From assembly GCA_934675205.1 (NCBI GenBank), contig CAKUPQ010000001.1, positions 372,001 to 436,000 on the forward strand: DNA of 64,000 nucleotides, written 5' to 3'. This document shows positions 42,661 through 51,116 of the stretch, one piece after another; the stretch's first letter is position 1, and each line of letters starts with the position of its first letter. The notes under the pieces were generated by a model, which did not search any database, had not been told where the DNA came from, and saw only the letters and a list, made by a program, of their open reading frames with translations. This DNA comes from an uncultured Flavobacteriaceae bacterium. Lineage in GTDB: Bacteria > Bacteroidota > Bacteroidia > Flavobacteriales > Flavobacteriaceae. The translations under genes and the position numbers were made by a program.

Positions 42661-43549
42661 AACCAATCTTAACCGAAGTCATATTGAGTGAACCTCCTAC
42701 CATTTTATCGTTAAAGAATAAAACATCATCTTTATTATCCTGCAAAGCAAGTGAATAAATCAGCGGATAATAATGGTCTGGAGTCGGAATTGCCAACTTG
42801 GCTTTTTCTCCTAAATCCTGATAATTGATAAGGGATTTGTGCTCGGTTTTTCCGATTTTTTCTTTAAATAAATCATTCATTTCCACAGCCCAGTCAAACC
42901 CGAAGTTAGGCGTATTCATATTCTTCCAATCCACCATTCGCAGGTTGTGTACCATATTTCCACTTCCGATAATCAGCACGCCTTTTTTTCGCAAAGCAGC
43001 CAATTGTTTTGCCAAATCATAGTGATATTGGGCAGGTTTAAAATAGTCGATGCTCAACTGCAAAACCGGAATATCCGCATCGGGATACATATGCCTTACG
43101 ACAGTCCAGGTTCCGTGATCTAATCCCCAATCGTGGTCAAGACCTACATTGGTCGAAGTAATCAGTTGAGCTGTTTCTTTAGCCAAAATCGGATTCCCTT
43201 TGGCAGGATACTGCACATCAAAAAGAGCTTGCGGAAATCCTCCAAAATCGTGAATCGTTTTCGGGTTCTCCATAGCGGTTATATGGGTTCCCCTTGTAAG
43301 CCAATGGGCAGAAATAACCAAAACCGCTTCGGGTCTCGGGATTTCCTTTCCGAATTTTGTCCAAGTTCTCGAAAATTCGTTGTCTTCAATTCCGTTCATC
43401 GGAGAGCCGTGTCCGATAAAAAGAACAGGCATTTTCACGCTTTGTTCTTTTAGATTTTGTGTCCAATTATAAAATGGTTGTAATGATGTCATAGCTAATC
43501 CTCCTAATCCTAATTTAATAAAAGTTTCCCTTTTCATTATTTTTTTCAC
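42659..43549 (-). CDS. DODA-type extradiol ring-cleavage dioxygenase
   Basis: 296-aa non-haem iron enzyme of the class III extradiol (LigB/4,5-DOPA dioxygenase, YgiD-like) family. Metal and catalytic histidines are in IGHGSPMNG, SAHWLTRG, GLDHGTW and GSGNMVHNL. The physiological substrate is unknown; E. coli YgiD acts on DOPA. Unlike YgiD it begins with an apparent export or Tat-like leader (KRETFIKLGLGGLAMTS), with Lys-Arg instead of Arg-Arg, so it may act in the periplasm. The gene stands alone, with its own promoter and a palindrome over it. Confidence 0.88.
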   Translation of the reverse strand: MKKIMKRETFIKLGLGGLAMTSLQPFYNWTQNLKEQSVKMPVLFIGHGSPMNGIEDNEFSRTWTKFGKEIPRPEAVLVISAHWLTRGTHITAMENPKTIHDFGGFPQALFDVQYPAKGNPILAKETAQLITSTNVGLDHDWGLDHGTWTVVRHMYPDADIPVLQLSIDYFKPAQYHYDLAKQLAALRKKGVLIIGSGNMVHNLRMVDWKNMNTPNFGFDWAVEMNDLFKEKIGKTEHKSLINYQDLGEKAKLAIPTPDHYYPLIYSLALQDNKDDVLFFNDKMVGGSLNMTSVKIG

Positions 43550-43550
43550 A

Positions 43551-43568
43551 TTTGTACATACAAATATA
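43551..43568 (-). promoter_or_regulatory. promoter and overlapping palindrome of the dioxygenase gene
   Basis: TATATTTG on the minus strand (plus 43561-43568) matches TAnnTTTG. TTTGTACATACAAA at 43551-43564, a palindrome of two TTTGTA half-sites, overlaps it, so a repressor could block the promoter. Confidence 0.6.
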
Positions 43569-43612
43569 GTAAAAAATATTTAATTTAAAAAAAATTAAAA
43601 AAAATAAAACCT

Positions 43613-43620
43613 TACTTTTG
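43613..43620 (+). promoter_or_regulatory. -7 element before typA
   Basis: TACTTTTG matches TAnnTTTG, 24 bp before the typA ATG, after a very A-rich stretch. Confidence 0.65.
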
Positions 43621-43644
43621 CACCCTTAAAAATTTAATAATCAG

Positions 43645-45444
43645 ATGACACAAATCAGAAACATTGCAATTATTGCCCACGTTGACCACGGAAAAACCAC
43701 TTTGGTTGACAAAATTATGCACCACTGTCAGCTTTTCAGAGCTACTGAAAACACAGGAGATTTAATTTTGGACAATAACGATTTGGAACGTGAAAGAGGA
43801 ATAACCATTGTTTCTAAAAACGTATCCGTTACCTACAAAGGTACAAAAATAAACATCATCGACACTCCGGGTCACGCTGATTTCGGTGGTGAGGTAGAAC
43901 GGGTTTTGAATATGGCAGACGGAGTTTTGCTTTTGGTTGATGCCTTTGAAGGACCGATGCCACAAACGAGATTCGTTTTGCAAAAAGCCATCAGTCTTGG
44001 GCTGAAACCTTGTGTGGTAATTAACAAAGTTGACAAAGAAAACTGTACTCCCGAAGAAGTTCACGAAAAAGTTTTTGATTTGATGTTTGAATTAGGTGCA
44101 GAAGAATGGCAACTCGATTTCCCGACCGTTTACGGTTCTGCCAAACAAAACTGGATGAGTGAAGACTGGAAAAACAAAACCGAAAATATCGAACCGCTTT
44201 TGGATATGGTTTTAGAGCATATTCCTGCTCCAAAAGTATCAGAAGGAACGGTTCAGATGCTAATTACATCGCTTGACTTTTCTTCATTTACAGGTCGTAT
44301 CGCTATCGGACGTTTGCAAAGAGGAACACTAAAAGAAGGAATGAATATTTCGCTTGTAAAACGTGACGGGAAAATCATCAAGTCAAAAATCAAAGAATTA
44401 CACACTTTTGAAGGTGTCGGAAGAAGAAAAGTTGAAGAAGTTCAAGCAGGAGATATTTGTGCTTTGGTAGGTCTGGAAGGATTCGACATCGGAGATTCGG
44501 TTGCGGATTCTGAAAATCCCGAAGCATTGCCAACTATTGCGATTGACGAGCCTACGATGAGTATGCTCTTTACGATTAACGACTCTCCTTTCTTCGGAAA
44601 AGAAGGAAAATTCGTTACTTCAAGACATATTAAAGACCGTTTGACCAAAGAGTTGGAAAAGAATTTGGCTTTGAGAGTGGAGGAAACAGGAAGTGCAGAT
44701 AAATTTATGGTTTTCGGACGTGGAGTTCTTCATTTATCGGTTCTTATCGAAACGATGCGTAGAGAGGGATACGAACTTCAAATCGGACAACCGCAAGTTA
44801 TCATCAAAGAAATTGACGGAGTAAAATGCGAACCAATCGAAGAATTGACTATCGACCTGCCTGAAAACTTATCGGGTAGAGCGGTTGAATTTGTAACTTT
44901 ACGTAAAGGAGAAATGCTTTCGATGACTCCGAAAGGCGACAGAATGGTAATCGAATTTCAGATTCCGTCAAGGGGAATTATCGGACTTCGTAACCAGATT
45001 CTGACAGCCACAGCAGGTGAGGCAATTATGGCACATAGATTTTTGGAATACCAACCGTATAAGGGAGAAATTCCGGGTCGTATCAATGGTTCGTTGATTT
45101 CTATGGAAAACGGAAAAGCGATTCCGTATTCTATTGATAAACTACAAGACAGAGGAAAATTCTTTGTTGACCCGAACGAGGATATCTACGAAGGTCAGGT
45201 TATCGGAGAAAACTCAAGAGGTGATGATATGACCGTAAATGTTACCAAAACTAAAAAACTGACTAACGTACGTTCTTCGGGAGCAGATGATAAAGCGAGA
45301 ATTATTCCTGCTATCAAATTCTCATTAGAGGAGGCTTTGGAATATATTCAAAAAGATGAATATGTTGAGGTAACTCCAAAATCACTTCGTTTGCGAAAAA
45401 TCTACCTGAACGAAAACGATAGAAAACGTCATAAAGTAGATTAA
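43645..45444 (+). CDS. typA: ribosome-associated GTPase TypA/BipA
   Basis: 599-aa translational GTPase of the EF-G-like family that acts on ribosome assembly and stress adaptation. G1 [10 protein letters not shown] (residues 11-20), G2 RERGITI, G3 [12 protein letters not shown]4 NKVDKE; domain III-V blocks [22 protein letters not shown] and the C-terminal [15 protein letters not shown]. Normal length. Monocistronic. Confidence 0.97.
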   Translation: MTQIRNIAIIAHVDHGKTTLVDKIMHHCQLFRATENTGDLILDNNDLERERGITIVSKNVSVTYKGTKINIIDTPGHADFGGEVERVLNMADGVLLLVDAFEGPMPQTRFVLQKAISLGLKPCVVINKVDKENCTPEEVHEKVFDLMFELGAEEWQLDFPTVYGSAKQNWMSEDWKNKTENIEPLLDMVLEHIPAPKVSEGTVQMLITSLDFSSFTGRIAIGRLQRGTLKEGMNISLVKRDGKIIKSKIKELHTFEGVGRRKVEEVQAGDICALVGLEGFDIGDSVADSENPEALPTIAIDEPTMSMLFTINDSPFFGKEGKFVTSRHIKDRLTKELEKNLALRVEETGSADKFMVFGRGVLHLSVLIETMRREGYELQIGQPQVIIKEIDGVKCEPIEELTIDLPENLSGRAVEFVTLRKGEMLSMTPKGDRMVIEFQIPSRGIIGLRNQILTATAGEAIMAHRFLEYQPYKGEIPGRINGSLISMENGKAIPYSIDKLQDRGKFFVDPNEDIYEGQVIGENSRGDDMTVNVTKTKKLTNVRSSGADDKARIIPAIKFSLEEALEYIQKDEYVEVTPKSLRLRKIYLNENDRKRHKVD

Positions 45445-45465
45445 TTTTTAGGAGGTAAGAATAAC

Positions 45466-45498
45466 AAAAAAGGCTTTTGATTTATCAAGAGCCTTTTT
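45466..45498. terminator. bidirectional terminator overlapping a stop codon
   Basis: Stem AAAAGGCTTTTGAT / ATCAAGAGCCTTTT with a TT loop and one bulge each side, then T-run. It ends typA and also overlaps the last codons of the minus-strand serine hydrolase gene (stop at 45485). Confidence 0.8.
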
Positions 45499-46639
45499 GC
45501 TTTAACATTTCGTAGGTTTCGTCTATATAAATATACAGGTCGTTGCTGTGCGGGTCGGTTTCGGTTTGCAGTCCTTTGATGTGTCCTAAACGAACGATAA
45601 TCAAATCATCTTCGGGAATTACGATTACGAATTGCCCTAAATGCCCACGCATATAAAAGATTTCTTTTCCTAAATAATCCGAAAGCCAAAATCCGTATCC
45701 GTAAGGTGCTTTGTCAAATCGGGAATGTGTGGACAATTCCACAAAAGCGGAATCTAAAATTTGGTTTCCGTTCCAATTTCCTTTGTTTTTGTAGAGTTTC
45801 CCGAGTCGTGCAAAATCCCTTGCATTACTGGCTATACAACAATAGGCTTTTTCGATTCCGTCAGGATTATCAACCTGCCAAAAAGCCTCATTTTCAGAAC
45901 CTAAAGGCTTCCAAAAATGCTTGGAAACATAATCGGACAGCTTTTCTCCGGTTGCTTTTTCGATAACCATTGCCAAAAGCTGGGTATCTCCACTCGAATA
46001 TTTGAATTTTTGTGCAGGTTCTTCGGTTGTTTTCAGGTTCAGAATAACCTTTTTCAAATCATCGTCAAAATAAGCTCTTGTAACCACCGAAAACGGACTG
46101 TAATATTTTTCGTCCCAATTCAATCCCGAAGCCATCGAAGACAAATCTCCAACAGTCATTTTTTGTGCTAAACCTTCTGAAAATTCAGGAAAAAAGTCCG
46201 AAACAGGCTGGTCTAAACTCTTTATTTTTCCCTCCATAATGGCTTTTCCTAAAGCGGCTGAAACATAGCTTTTTGCTATTGAAAATGAATTGGTATGCGA
46301 ATTTTCGTCATATCCGTCAAAATAGCTTTCGTGCCAGATACTGTCGTTTTTTATTACCAGAAAAGCAATGGTTTTCAGCTCGTTATGAGTTTCTGAAAGT
46401 CTTTGAGTTGCAGGAATTGTATTGTAATCTTCCGAAATATTCCAAGGTTGGGCTGTTCCGTTGTCGATAATTCGGTTGTCGAAATAGTTGTAATCGTCCA
46501 AAAAAGCAGTTTTGTATCCGTTAAAATACGTTACCCGAACTGCTTTCAGAATATAATCAACATCGAATAGATAGATTAACAATATGATTCCCGAAAGGGG
46601 AAGAAAAAGCCACAACGAAAAACCTCTGATAAATTTCAT
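45485..46639 (-). CDS. membrane-anchored serine hydrolase (class C beta-lactamase family)
   Basis: 384-aa protein with an N-terminal membrane segment (about residues 10-25) and an extracytoplasmic beta-lactamase/DD-peptidase-like domain. Catalytic motifs: SxxK at Ser120-Lys123 (SIAK), YxS at Tyr214 (KYSSGD), and HLG in place of KTG (RGHLGQF). Members of this family are esterases, D-aminopeptidases or peptidoglycan hydrolases more often than true beta-lactamases. Downstream of the 78-aa gene by 5 bp and on the same strand as the YtxH cluster, so probably cotranscribed. Confidence 0.88.
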   Translation of the reverse strand: MKFIRGFSLWLFLPLSGIILLIYLFDVDYILKAVRVTYFNGYKTAFLDDYNYFDNRIIDNGTAQPWNISEDYNTIPATQRLSETHNELKTIAFLVIKNDSIWHESYFDGYDENSHTNSFSIAKSYVSAALGKAIMEGKIKSLDQPVSDFFPEFSEGLAQKMTVGDLSSMASGLNWDEKYYSPFSVVTRAYFDDDLKKVILNLKTTEEPAQKFKYSSGDTQLLAMVIEKATGEKLSDYVSKHFWKPLGSENEAFWQVDNPDGIEKAYCCIASNARDFARLGKLYKNKGNWNGNQILDSAFVELSTHSRFDKAPYGYGFWLSDYLGKEIFYMRGHLGQFVIVIPEDDLIIVRLGHIKGLQTETDPHSNDLYIYIDETYEMLKQKGS

Positions 46640-46644
46640 AAAAA

Positions 46645-46881
46645 TTATTTTCTTCCGAATATTTTACGGAGTAAAAAGCCCAAAACAGCACCTTTCATCC
46701 CTTTGCTAAACATATCTACCGCTCCAATTGCAACATCGGGCAAAACGGATGCAAAACCCAAAGAATCTCTCATCTGTTGTCCGCTTTGTTTTATTTTTTC
46801 AAGTTGGATTTCTCTTTCGAGCTTGAGGATTTTTAAATCCCTATCGATTTCATCATACGAGGTGTACTTTCTCTTTGTCAT
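46645..46881 (-). CDS. small DUF6327-like protein
   Basis: 78-aa protein: basic, charged N-terminal half (RKYTSYDEIDRDLKILKLE), then a hydrophobic C-terminal half ending in FLLRKIFGRK. It matches the small protein that usually accompanies YtxH and holin-like genes in Flavobacteriaceae. The function is unknown. It lies 2 bp downstream of the holin-like gene. Confidence 0.7.
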   Translation of the reverse strand: MTKRKYTSYDEIDRDLKILKLEREIQLEKIKQSGQQMRDSLGFASVLPDVAIGAVDMFSKGMKGAVLGFLLRKIFGRK

Positions 46882-46883
46882 AA

Positions 46884-47234
46884 TCAGTATTCTTCGTTAT
46901 AAAAAATATCCGAAAAGGCTTTGATGATTGGCTCTTCGATTCGGTTTTTGAGATTATACACGATAATACTCAAAATCAGATAAATACCCCCTACAATCAG
47001 AAATCCGTAAACAAAATTATCCAAAGCATAACCAATAGCCAAAGCTCCTGCAATAGAAAAGAAAACCACTACCATAACCAGAAACACTCCTATTAATATT
47101 ATTTTTAAAAGCGAGGATGCTGATTTGGTAACGACTTTAAAAACCCATAGCTTGTAATATTCGAGATTGCTTTCTACAAAATCACGAGTCTGGGTCTGAA
47201 CTTCGTTCAGGTTTTCTTTTATTTTTCCAAACAT
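46884..47234 (-). CDS. phage-holin-like/competence-associated membrane protein
   Basis: 116 aa with two adjacent hydrophobic segments (about residues 38-66 and 70-92) and a polar N terminus. The pattern and position between YtxH and a small DUF6327-like gene match the family annotated as phage holin or competence protein in Flavobacteriaceae. There are no phage genes nearby, so a lysis role is unlikely. It probably belongs to an envelope-stress cluster. Confidence 0.7.
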   Translation of the reverse strand: MFGKIKENLNEVQTQTRDFVESNLEYYKLWVFKVVTKSASSLLKIILIGVFLVMVVVFFSIAGALAIGYALDNFVYGFLIVGGIYLILSIIVYNLKNRIEEPIIKAFSDIFYNEEY

Positions 47235-47240
47235 AGGTTT

Positions 47241-47549
47241 TTATTTAGCTGTATTCTTTTTTAATTCCGCAAGTTTTTTCTCCAAAGAAGCAATCACATC
47301 TTCTTTTTTGGTGTTGGCATCTGACAGCATTTCATCAACCGTGGATTCCAAGTTGTTTACTTTAGCTTTGAGTTTATCTGTCAATTCTCCGAAAGACTGC
47401 TTTAAGTCTTCTGACGATTTATCAAGATTGTCTTTAATTCTTTTTCTTGTTTTTGAGCCTTTGTCGGGTGCGAATAATACTCCGATAGCTGTTCCGATGG
47501 CTGCTCCTACCAAAATAGCAGCAGCTGCATTTCCGATTTTGTTTGACAT
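47241..47549 (-). CDS. YtxH domain protein
   Basis: 102-aa protein. N-terminal glycine/alanine-rich membrane segment (AAAAILVGAAIGTAIGVLFAPDKGSKTRKR) is the YtxH signature; the rest is a charged helical coiled-coil region. Family members are linked to general stress and envelope. First gene of a four-gene minus-strand group. Confidence 0.85.
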   Translation of the reverse strand: MSNKIGNAAAAILVGAAIGTAIGVLFAPDKGSKTRKRIKDNLDKSSEDLKQSFGELTDKLKAKVNNLESTVDEMLSDANTKKEDVIASLEKKLAELKKNTAK

Positions 47550-47694
47550 AATTTTAAATTTTTAAAGTTAACACTATATTTTAATATATGGGTGCAAATA
47601 TTATGCCCAACAAATTATCGTTGTTTTTTGTTTAACAACAAATTAAATACTCAAAATGTTAAATTTTCTGATAAAATTAAAAAAAATATTTTTA

Positions 47695-47735
47695 TGACGC
47701 AACCTTTTTTTAGTTTTTGCATCTTGTATATAAAG
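47695..47735 (+). promoter_or_regulatory. TGAYGCAACCTTTTTT element, copy 2 (before susC)
   Basis: TGACGCAACCTTTTTT at 47695-47710, then a T-rich spacer and CTTGTATATAA. The core is identical to the copy before the M43 protease except for one base. It lies about 160 bp before susC. Confidence 0.55.
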
Positions 47736-47744
47736 CTTTTGTAA

Positions 47745-47847
47745 TTAAGTGCGTTTTATCCGGAGAAGAAACGCTATGTCTAATTTAACACATTTATTTT
47801 TATGAAAATTTGGTTGTTTAAGAAATTATTAAGAAGTTTGCACTTAA
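47745..47847 (+). promoter_or_regulatory. structured 5' leader of susC
   Basis: The leader has TTAAGTGC (47745-47752) and its complement GCACTTAA (47840-47847), which could close a large helix, and inside it a hairpin GCGTTT / AAACGC (47751-47756, 47769-47774). Two mini-frames lie within: a 9-aa frame from ATG 47776 and a 19-aa frame from ATG 47802. No known riboswitch is recognised. Confidence 0.45.
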
Positions 47848-47861
47848 CTAACTCAAAATAA
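47802..47861 (+). CDS. possible 19-aa leader peptide before susC
   Basis: ATG 47802 begins a frame of 19 codons (MKIWLFKKLLRSLHLTNSK), basic and leucine-rich, ending 6 bp before the susC start. Its ATG overlaps the TGA of a 9-codon frame at 47776-47805. This could be a translated leader that couples to susC, or chance. Confidence 0.3.
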   Translation: MKIWLFKKLLRSLHLTNSK

Positions 47862-47867
47862 TTAAAT

Positions 47868-50800
47868 ATGAAATCAAGGTTTACTGGGATTTTAACGCTG
47901 TTTTTAGCGTTTATGATTCAGTTTTCTTTTGCACAAGAGAAAACTATTACGGGTGTTGTAACCTCTGCCGAAGATGGATTACCCCTTCCGGGAGTAACTG
48001 TTATGGTTGATGGTACAGCCAAGGGTACAAGCACAGATTTAGATGGTAAGTATTCAATTACTGCTAATCAAGGAGACACGTTGACATTTTCTTTTATTGA
48101 AACGAAAAGTCAAACAATTACTGTCGGAGCGTCTAATACTATTAACGTAAGTTTAGTTTCTGACACGATAATTGATGATGTGCTTGTTGTTGGTTATGCC
48201 GTTTCTACTAAAGGAGATTTTGTAGGAACAGCTTCCAAGGTTCAAATGGAAAACATTACAGCAAAAACAGTTTCTAACGTTTCTCAAGCCTTGAAAGGTG
48301 AGGTTGCCGGAGTAAATGTTATTTCAGGATCAGGGCAACCAGGTACTAGTGCAACGGTACGTATCCGTGGTTTCGGATCTGTTAGCACAATAGGTAACAG
48401 ATCTCCACTATATGTAGTGGATGGTATTCCTTATAACGATGGTTCGTATGGAAGTGCTATCAGTTCAATAAACCCAGCAGATATTGAAGATATGACTGTG
48501 CTTAAAGATGCGGCTGCAACTTCAATTTACGGTTCGAGAGGAGCTAACGGGGTTATCTTGATTACTACCAAAAGTGGTAAAGCGGGCACATCTGTTATCA
48601 CAGTAGATTTCAAAACAAGTATCAACACTTTGTTTTTACCGGGTTATGACGTTGTTACTTCTCCGGAGGAATATATGGAGATGTCTTGGAATGCTGTGTA
48701 TAACAAAGGGACTTTGTTAGGAGAGGCTGACCCTGCTGCTTATGCAAATGCAAATTTGTTTGGCGGCACAGGTATTAATGCACACTACAACATTTGGAAT
48801 GCTCCAGGAGAGGCACTTATTGATCCTGCAACAGGAAAATTCAATTCTGGAATTTCTCGCAGATATACTCCTGAAAACTGGGCAGATAGTTCTTTCCGTA
48901 CAGGATACAGACAAGAAGGTAACATTCAATTTAGTGGAGGTACCGAAAAAACAAGATTTTCTTCTTCTTTCGGTTTTACAGAAGATGAAGGATATGGTAT
49001 CCATTCTGATTATACCAGATATTCAACAAGATTAAATGTTGATCATCAGGTAAATGACTGGTTAAAAGCAGGAAGCAACTTGAGCTATTCCGGTTCAAGA
49101 TTTACAAGAAATGGTCAAACAGAAGACACAGGAAGTATCTTTTTGATGGCTAATGGTGCACCTTCTATTTACTCTGTATATTTGAGAGATGATAATGGGG
49201 AAAAAGTTATAAACCCAAACACAGGGCACTACTTTTATGATTTTGGTACAGTATATCCAAGACGTTTTTCTCCGCTTACCAATGGTATTGCAGATGCTAC
49301 ATATGGTCTGAACAGGGATTATTATCACACATTAACAGGTAAAATGTTTTTCAATGCTAATATCACAAAAGATTTAGTTTTTGAAACAAGTTATGGAGCA
49401 CAATATGAATCCAACCTTGGATACAATATGACTAACGTGGAAGCAATAACAGGAAATCCAGCTCGTACAGGATATCTTTCGAGATATGATGTTCAATCTA
49501 CCAATCAAAATTTCCTTCAATTATTGCGTTACGGTAAAAAATTCGGAGATCACAGAGTTGATGCATTTGTTGCTCACGAAACCACAGAATATCAAGAGAA
49601 GATTTTAGGAGGGGCTAAACAAAATGCTATTATCTTCGGAGCAACCGATTTAGATTTATATACACAAGTGGTTTCTAGACCTTATTCTTATACAAGAGGT
49701 TGGGCACTTGAAAGTTATTTTGCCAATCTGAATTATAACTACGATGGTAAATATCATTTGTCTGGTTCTGTAAGACGTGATGGTTCTTCTCGTTTCATTC
49801 AAGATAAATGGGGTACATTTTGGTCTGTTGGAGCAGGATGGGTAGTTTCTAAAGAATCATTTATGGATAACGTAGGAGTTGTTGATTACCTAAAACTTAA
49901 AGCAAGTTATGGAGTTATTGGTGACCAAGGACGTCGTTTAAGATACGGATGGCAAGAATCTACTATCGGAGATACTGATGACTATTCATTTACTGAAACA
50001 TCTGAGATGGCAAACCCTAATTTGACTTGGGAAACTTCTAAAATTACACAGGTAGGTTTTGAAAGTTCTTGGTTTAAGAACAGATTAGACGTAGATGTGG
50101 ATTACTATGTAAAAAACACAGAAAATCTATTTTTCTCTATGTCACTTCCTCCATCAGCAGGATATAACAACGTATATGTAAATGATGGTGAGTTGCGTAA
50201 TAGTGGAGTAGAATTTGATGTTACAGGACATATTATCACAGCGAAAGAAACTGGAGATTTTACTTTATCTGTTGGAGTAAACGGAGAGTTTCTTACAAAT
50301 AAATTAACAAAAATGCCTGTTGATATCTTAACAGGAGAGAAAAAAGTAATTGATGGAGCTTTGTCTGAAGGACATTCAGTATATGACCATTTTATGGCAG
50401 AATGGGCAGGTGTTGATCCTGCTACAGGTATGGCTTTGTGGAATATGTACTTTGATGATGTAAACGGGGACGGTATGTTTGATTCAGGAGATGCTATAAT
50501 TAATAATATGGTTCTTTATTTAGATGAAAATCCTGATGCTGTTGTAGCAAGAACCACAACTAATGATTATAGTAACGCTACACAAAAATATGTAGGTAAA
50601 TCTGCTATTCCAAAAGTACGAGGAGCTTTCCGTTTAAATGCCTCTTACAAAAACTTTGATTTGACTGCTCAAATAGGATATAGTATTGGAGGGTATGCTT
50701 ATGACGGGAATTATTCTTGGTTGATGACTAATAGTCTTATTGGTTCAGACAACTGGCATACAGATATGAGAGACAGATGGCAACAACCAGGAGACATTAC

Positions 50801-51104
50801 TAATGTTCCTAGATTATCAGACAACTACACTACAGACACAAGACAGAATTCTACATCTACTCGTTTCTTAACAAAAGCAGATTATCTGTCTTTGAACAAC
50901 GTTAGATTGGGTTATACATTCCCAAATAGCTTTTTGGACAAATCAGGATTGTCAGGACTTAGTATTTATGTTTCTGGAGACAACTTGATGTTCCTTAGTG
51001 CAAGAAATGGATTTAACCCATCAACTGCTGAAAGTGGGGGGTCTAATATTTACAGATATATGCCTCTTTCTACATTTAGTTTAGGGGTAAATGTTAAATT
51101 ATAA
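47868..51104 (+). CDS. SusC/RagA-family TonB-linked outer membrane protein
   Basis: 1078-aa outer membrane transporter. Signal peptide (residues 1 to about 23), carboxypeptidase-D-regulatory domain (ITGVVTSAEDGLPLPGVTV), plug domain with SIYGSRGANGVILITTKSGK, then a 22-stranded barrel ending in FSLGVNVKL. It pairs with the SusD lipoprotein encoded 12 bp downstream. The pair takes up oligomers (glycans in SusCD, peptides in RagAB); the substrate here is not known, and no glycoside hydrolase is in this window. Confidence 0.93.
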   Translation: MKSRFTGILTLFLAFMIQFSFAQEKTITGVVTSAEDGLPLPGVTVMVDGTAKGTSTDLDGKYSITANQGDTLTFSFIETKSQTITVGASNTINVSLVSDTIIDDVLVVGYAVSTKGDFVGTASKVQMENITAKTVSNVSQALKGEVAGVNVISGSGQPGTSATVRIRGFGSVSTIGNRSPLYVVDGIPYNDGSYGSAISSINPADIEDMTVLKDAAATSIYGSRGANGVILITTKSGKAGTSVITVDFKTSINTLFLPGYDVVTSPEEYMEMSWNAVYNKGTLLGEADPAAYANANLFGGTGINAHYNIWNAPGEALIDPATGKFNSGISRRYTPENWADSSFRTGYRQEGNIQFSGGTEKTRFSSSFGFTEDEGYGIHSDYTRYSTRLNVDHQVNDWLKAGSNLSYSGSRFTRNGQTEDTGSIFLMANGAPSIYSVYLRDDNGEKVINPNTGHYFYDFGTVYPRRFSPLTNGIADATYGLNRDYYHTLTGKMFFNANITKDLVFETSYGAQYESNLGYNMTNVEAITGNPARTGYLSRYDVQSTNQNFLQLLRYGKKFGDHRVDAFVAHETTEYQEKILGGAKQNAIIFGATDLDLYTQVVSRPYSYTRGWALESYFANLNYNYDGKYHLSGSVRRDGSSRFIQDKWGTFWSVGAGWVVSKESFMDNVGVVDYLKLKASYGVIGDQGRRLRYGWQESTIGDTDDYSFTETSEMANPNLTWETSKITQVGFESSWFKNRLDVDVDYYVKNTENLFFSMSLPPSAGYNNVYVNDGELRNSGVEFDVTGHIITAKETGDFTLSVGVNGEFLTNKLTKMPVDILTGEKKVIDGALSEGHSVYDHFMAEWAGVDPATGMALWNMYFDDVNGDGMFDSGDAIINNMVLYLDENPDAVVARTTTNDYSNATQKYVGKSAIPKVRGAFRLNASYKNFDLTAQIGYSIGGYAYDGNYSWLMTNSLIGSDNWHTDMRDRWQQPGDITNVPRLSDNYTTDTRQNSTSTRFLTKADYLSLNNVRLGYTFPNSFLDKSGLSGLSIYVSGDNLMFLSARNGFNPSTAESGGSNIYRYMPLSTFSLGVNVKL

Positions 51105-51116
51105 AAACAAAACAAG

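Noticed and set aside
45485..46639. Serine hydrolase as an antibiotic-resistance beta-lactamase
   Set aside because: KTG is replaced by HLG and the protein is membrane-anchored, as in non-resistance hydrolases of the family; activity cannot be claimed.
46884..47234. Holin-like gene as evidence of a prophage
   Set aside because: No lysin, capsid, integrase or other phage genes are near, and the YtxH/DUF6327-like neighbours are the usual chromosomal set.
47802..47861. The 19-codon frame as a certain gene
   Set aside because: Too short and without a recognised homologue; kept only as a low-confidence leader candidate.
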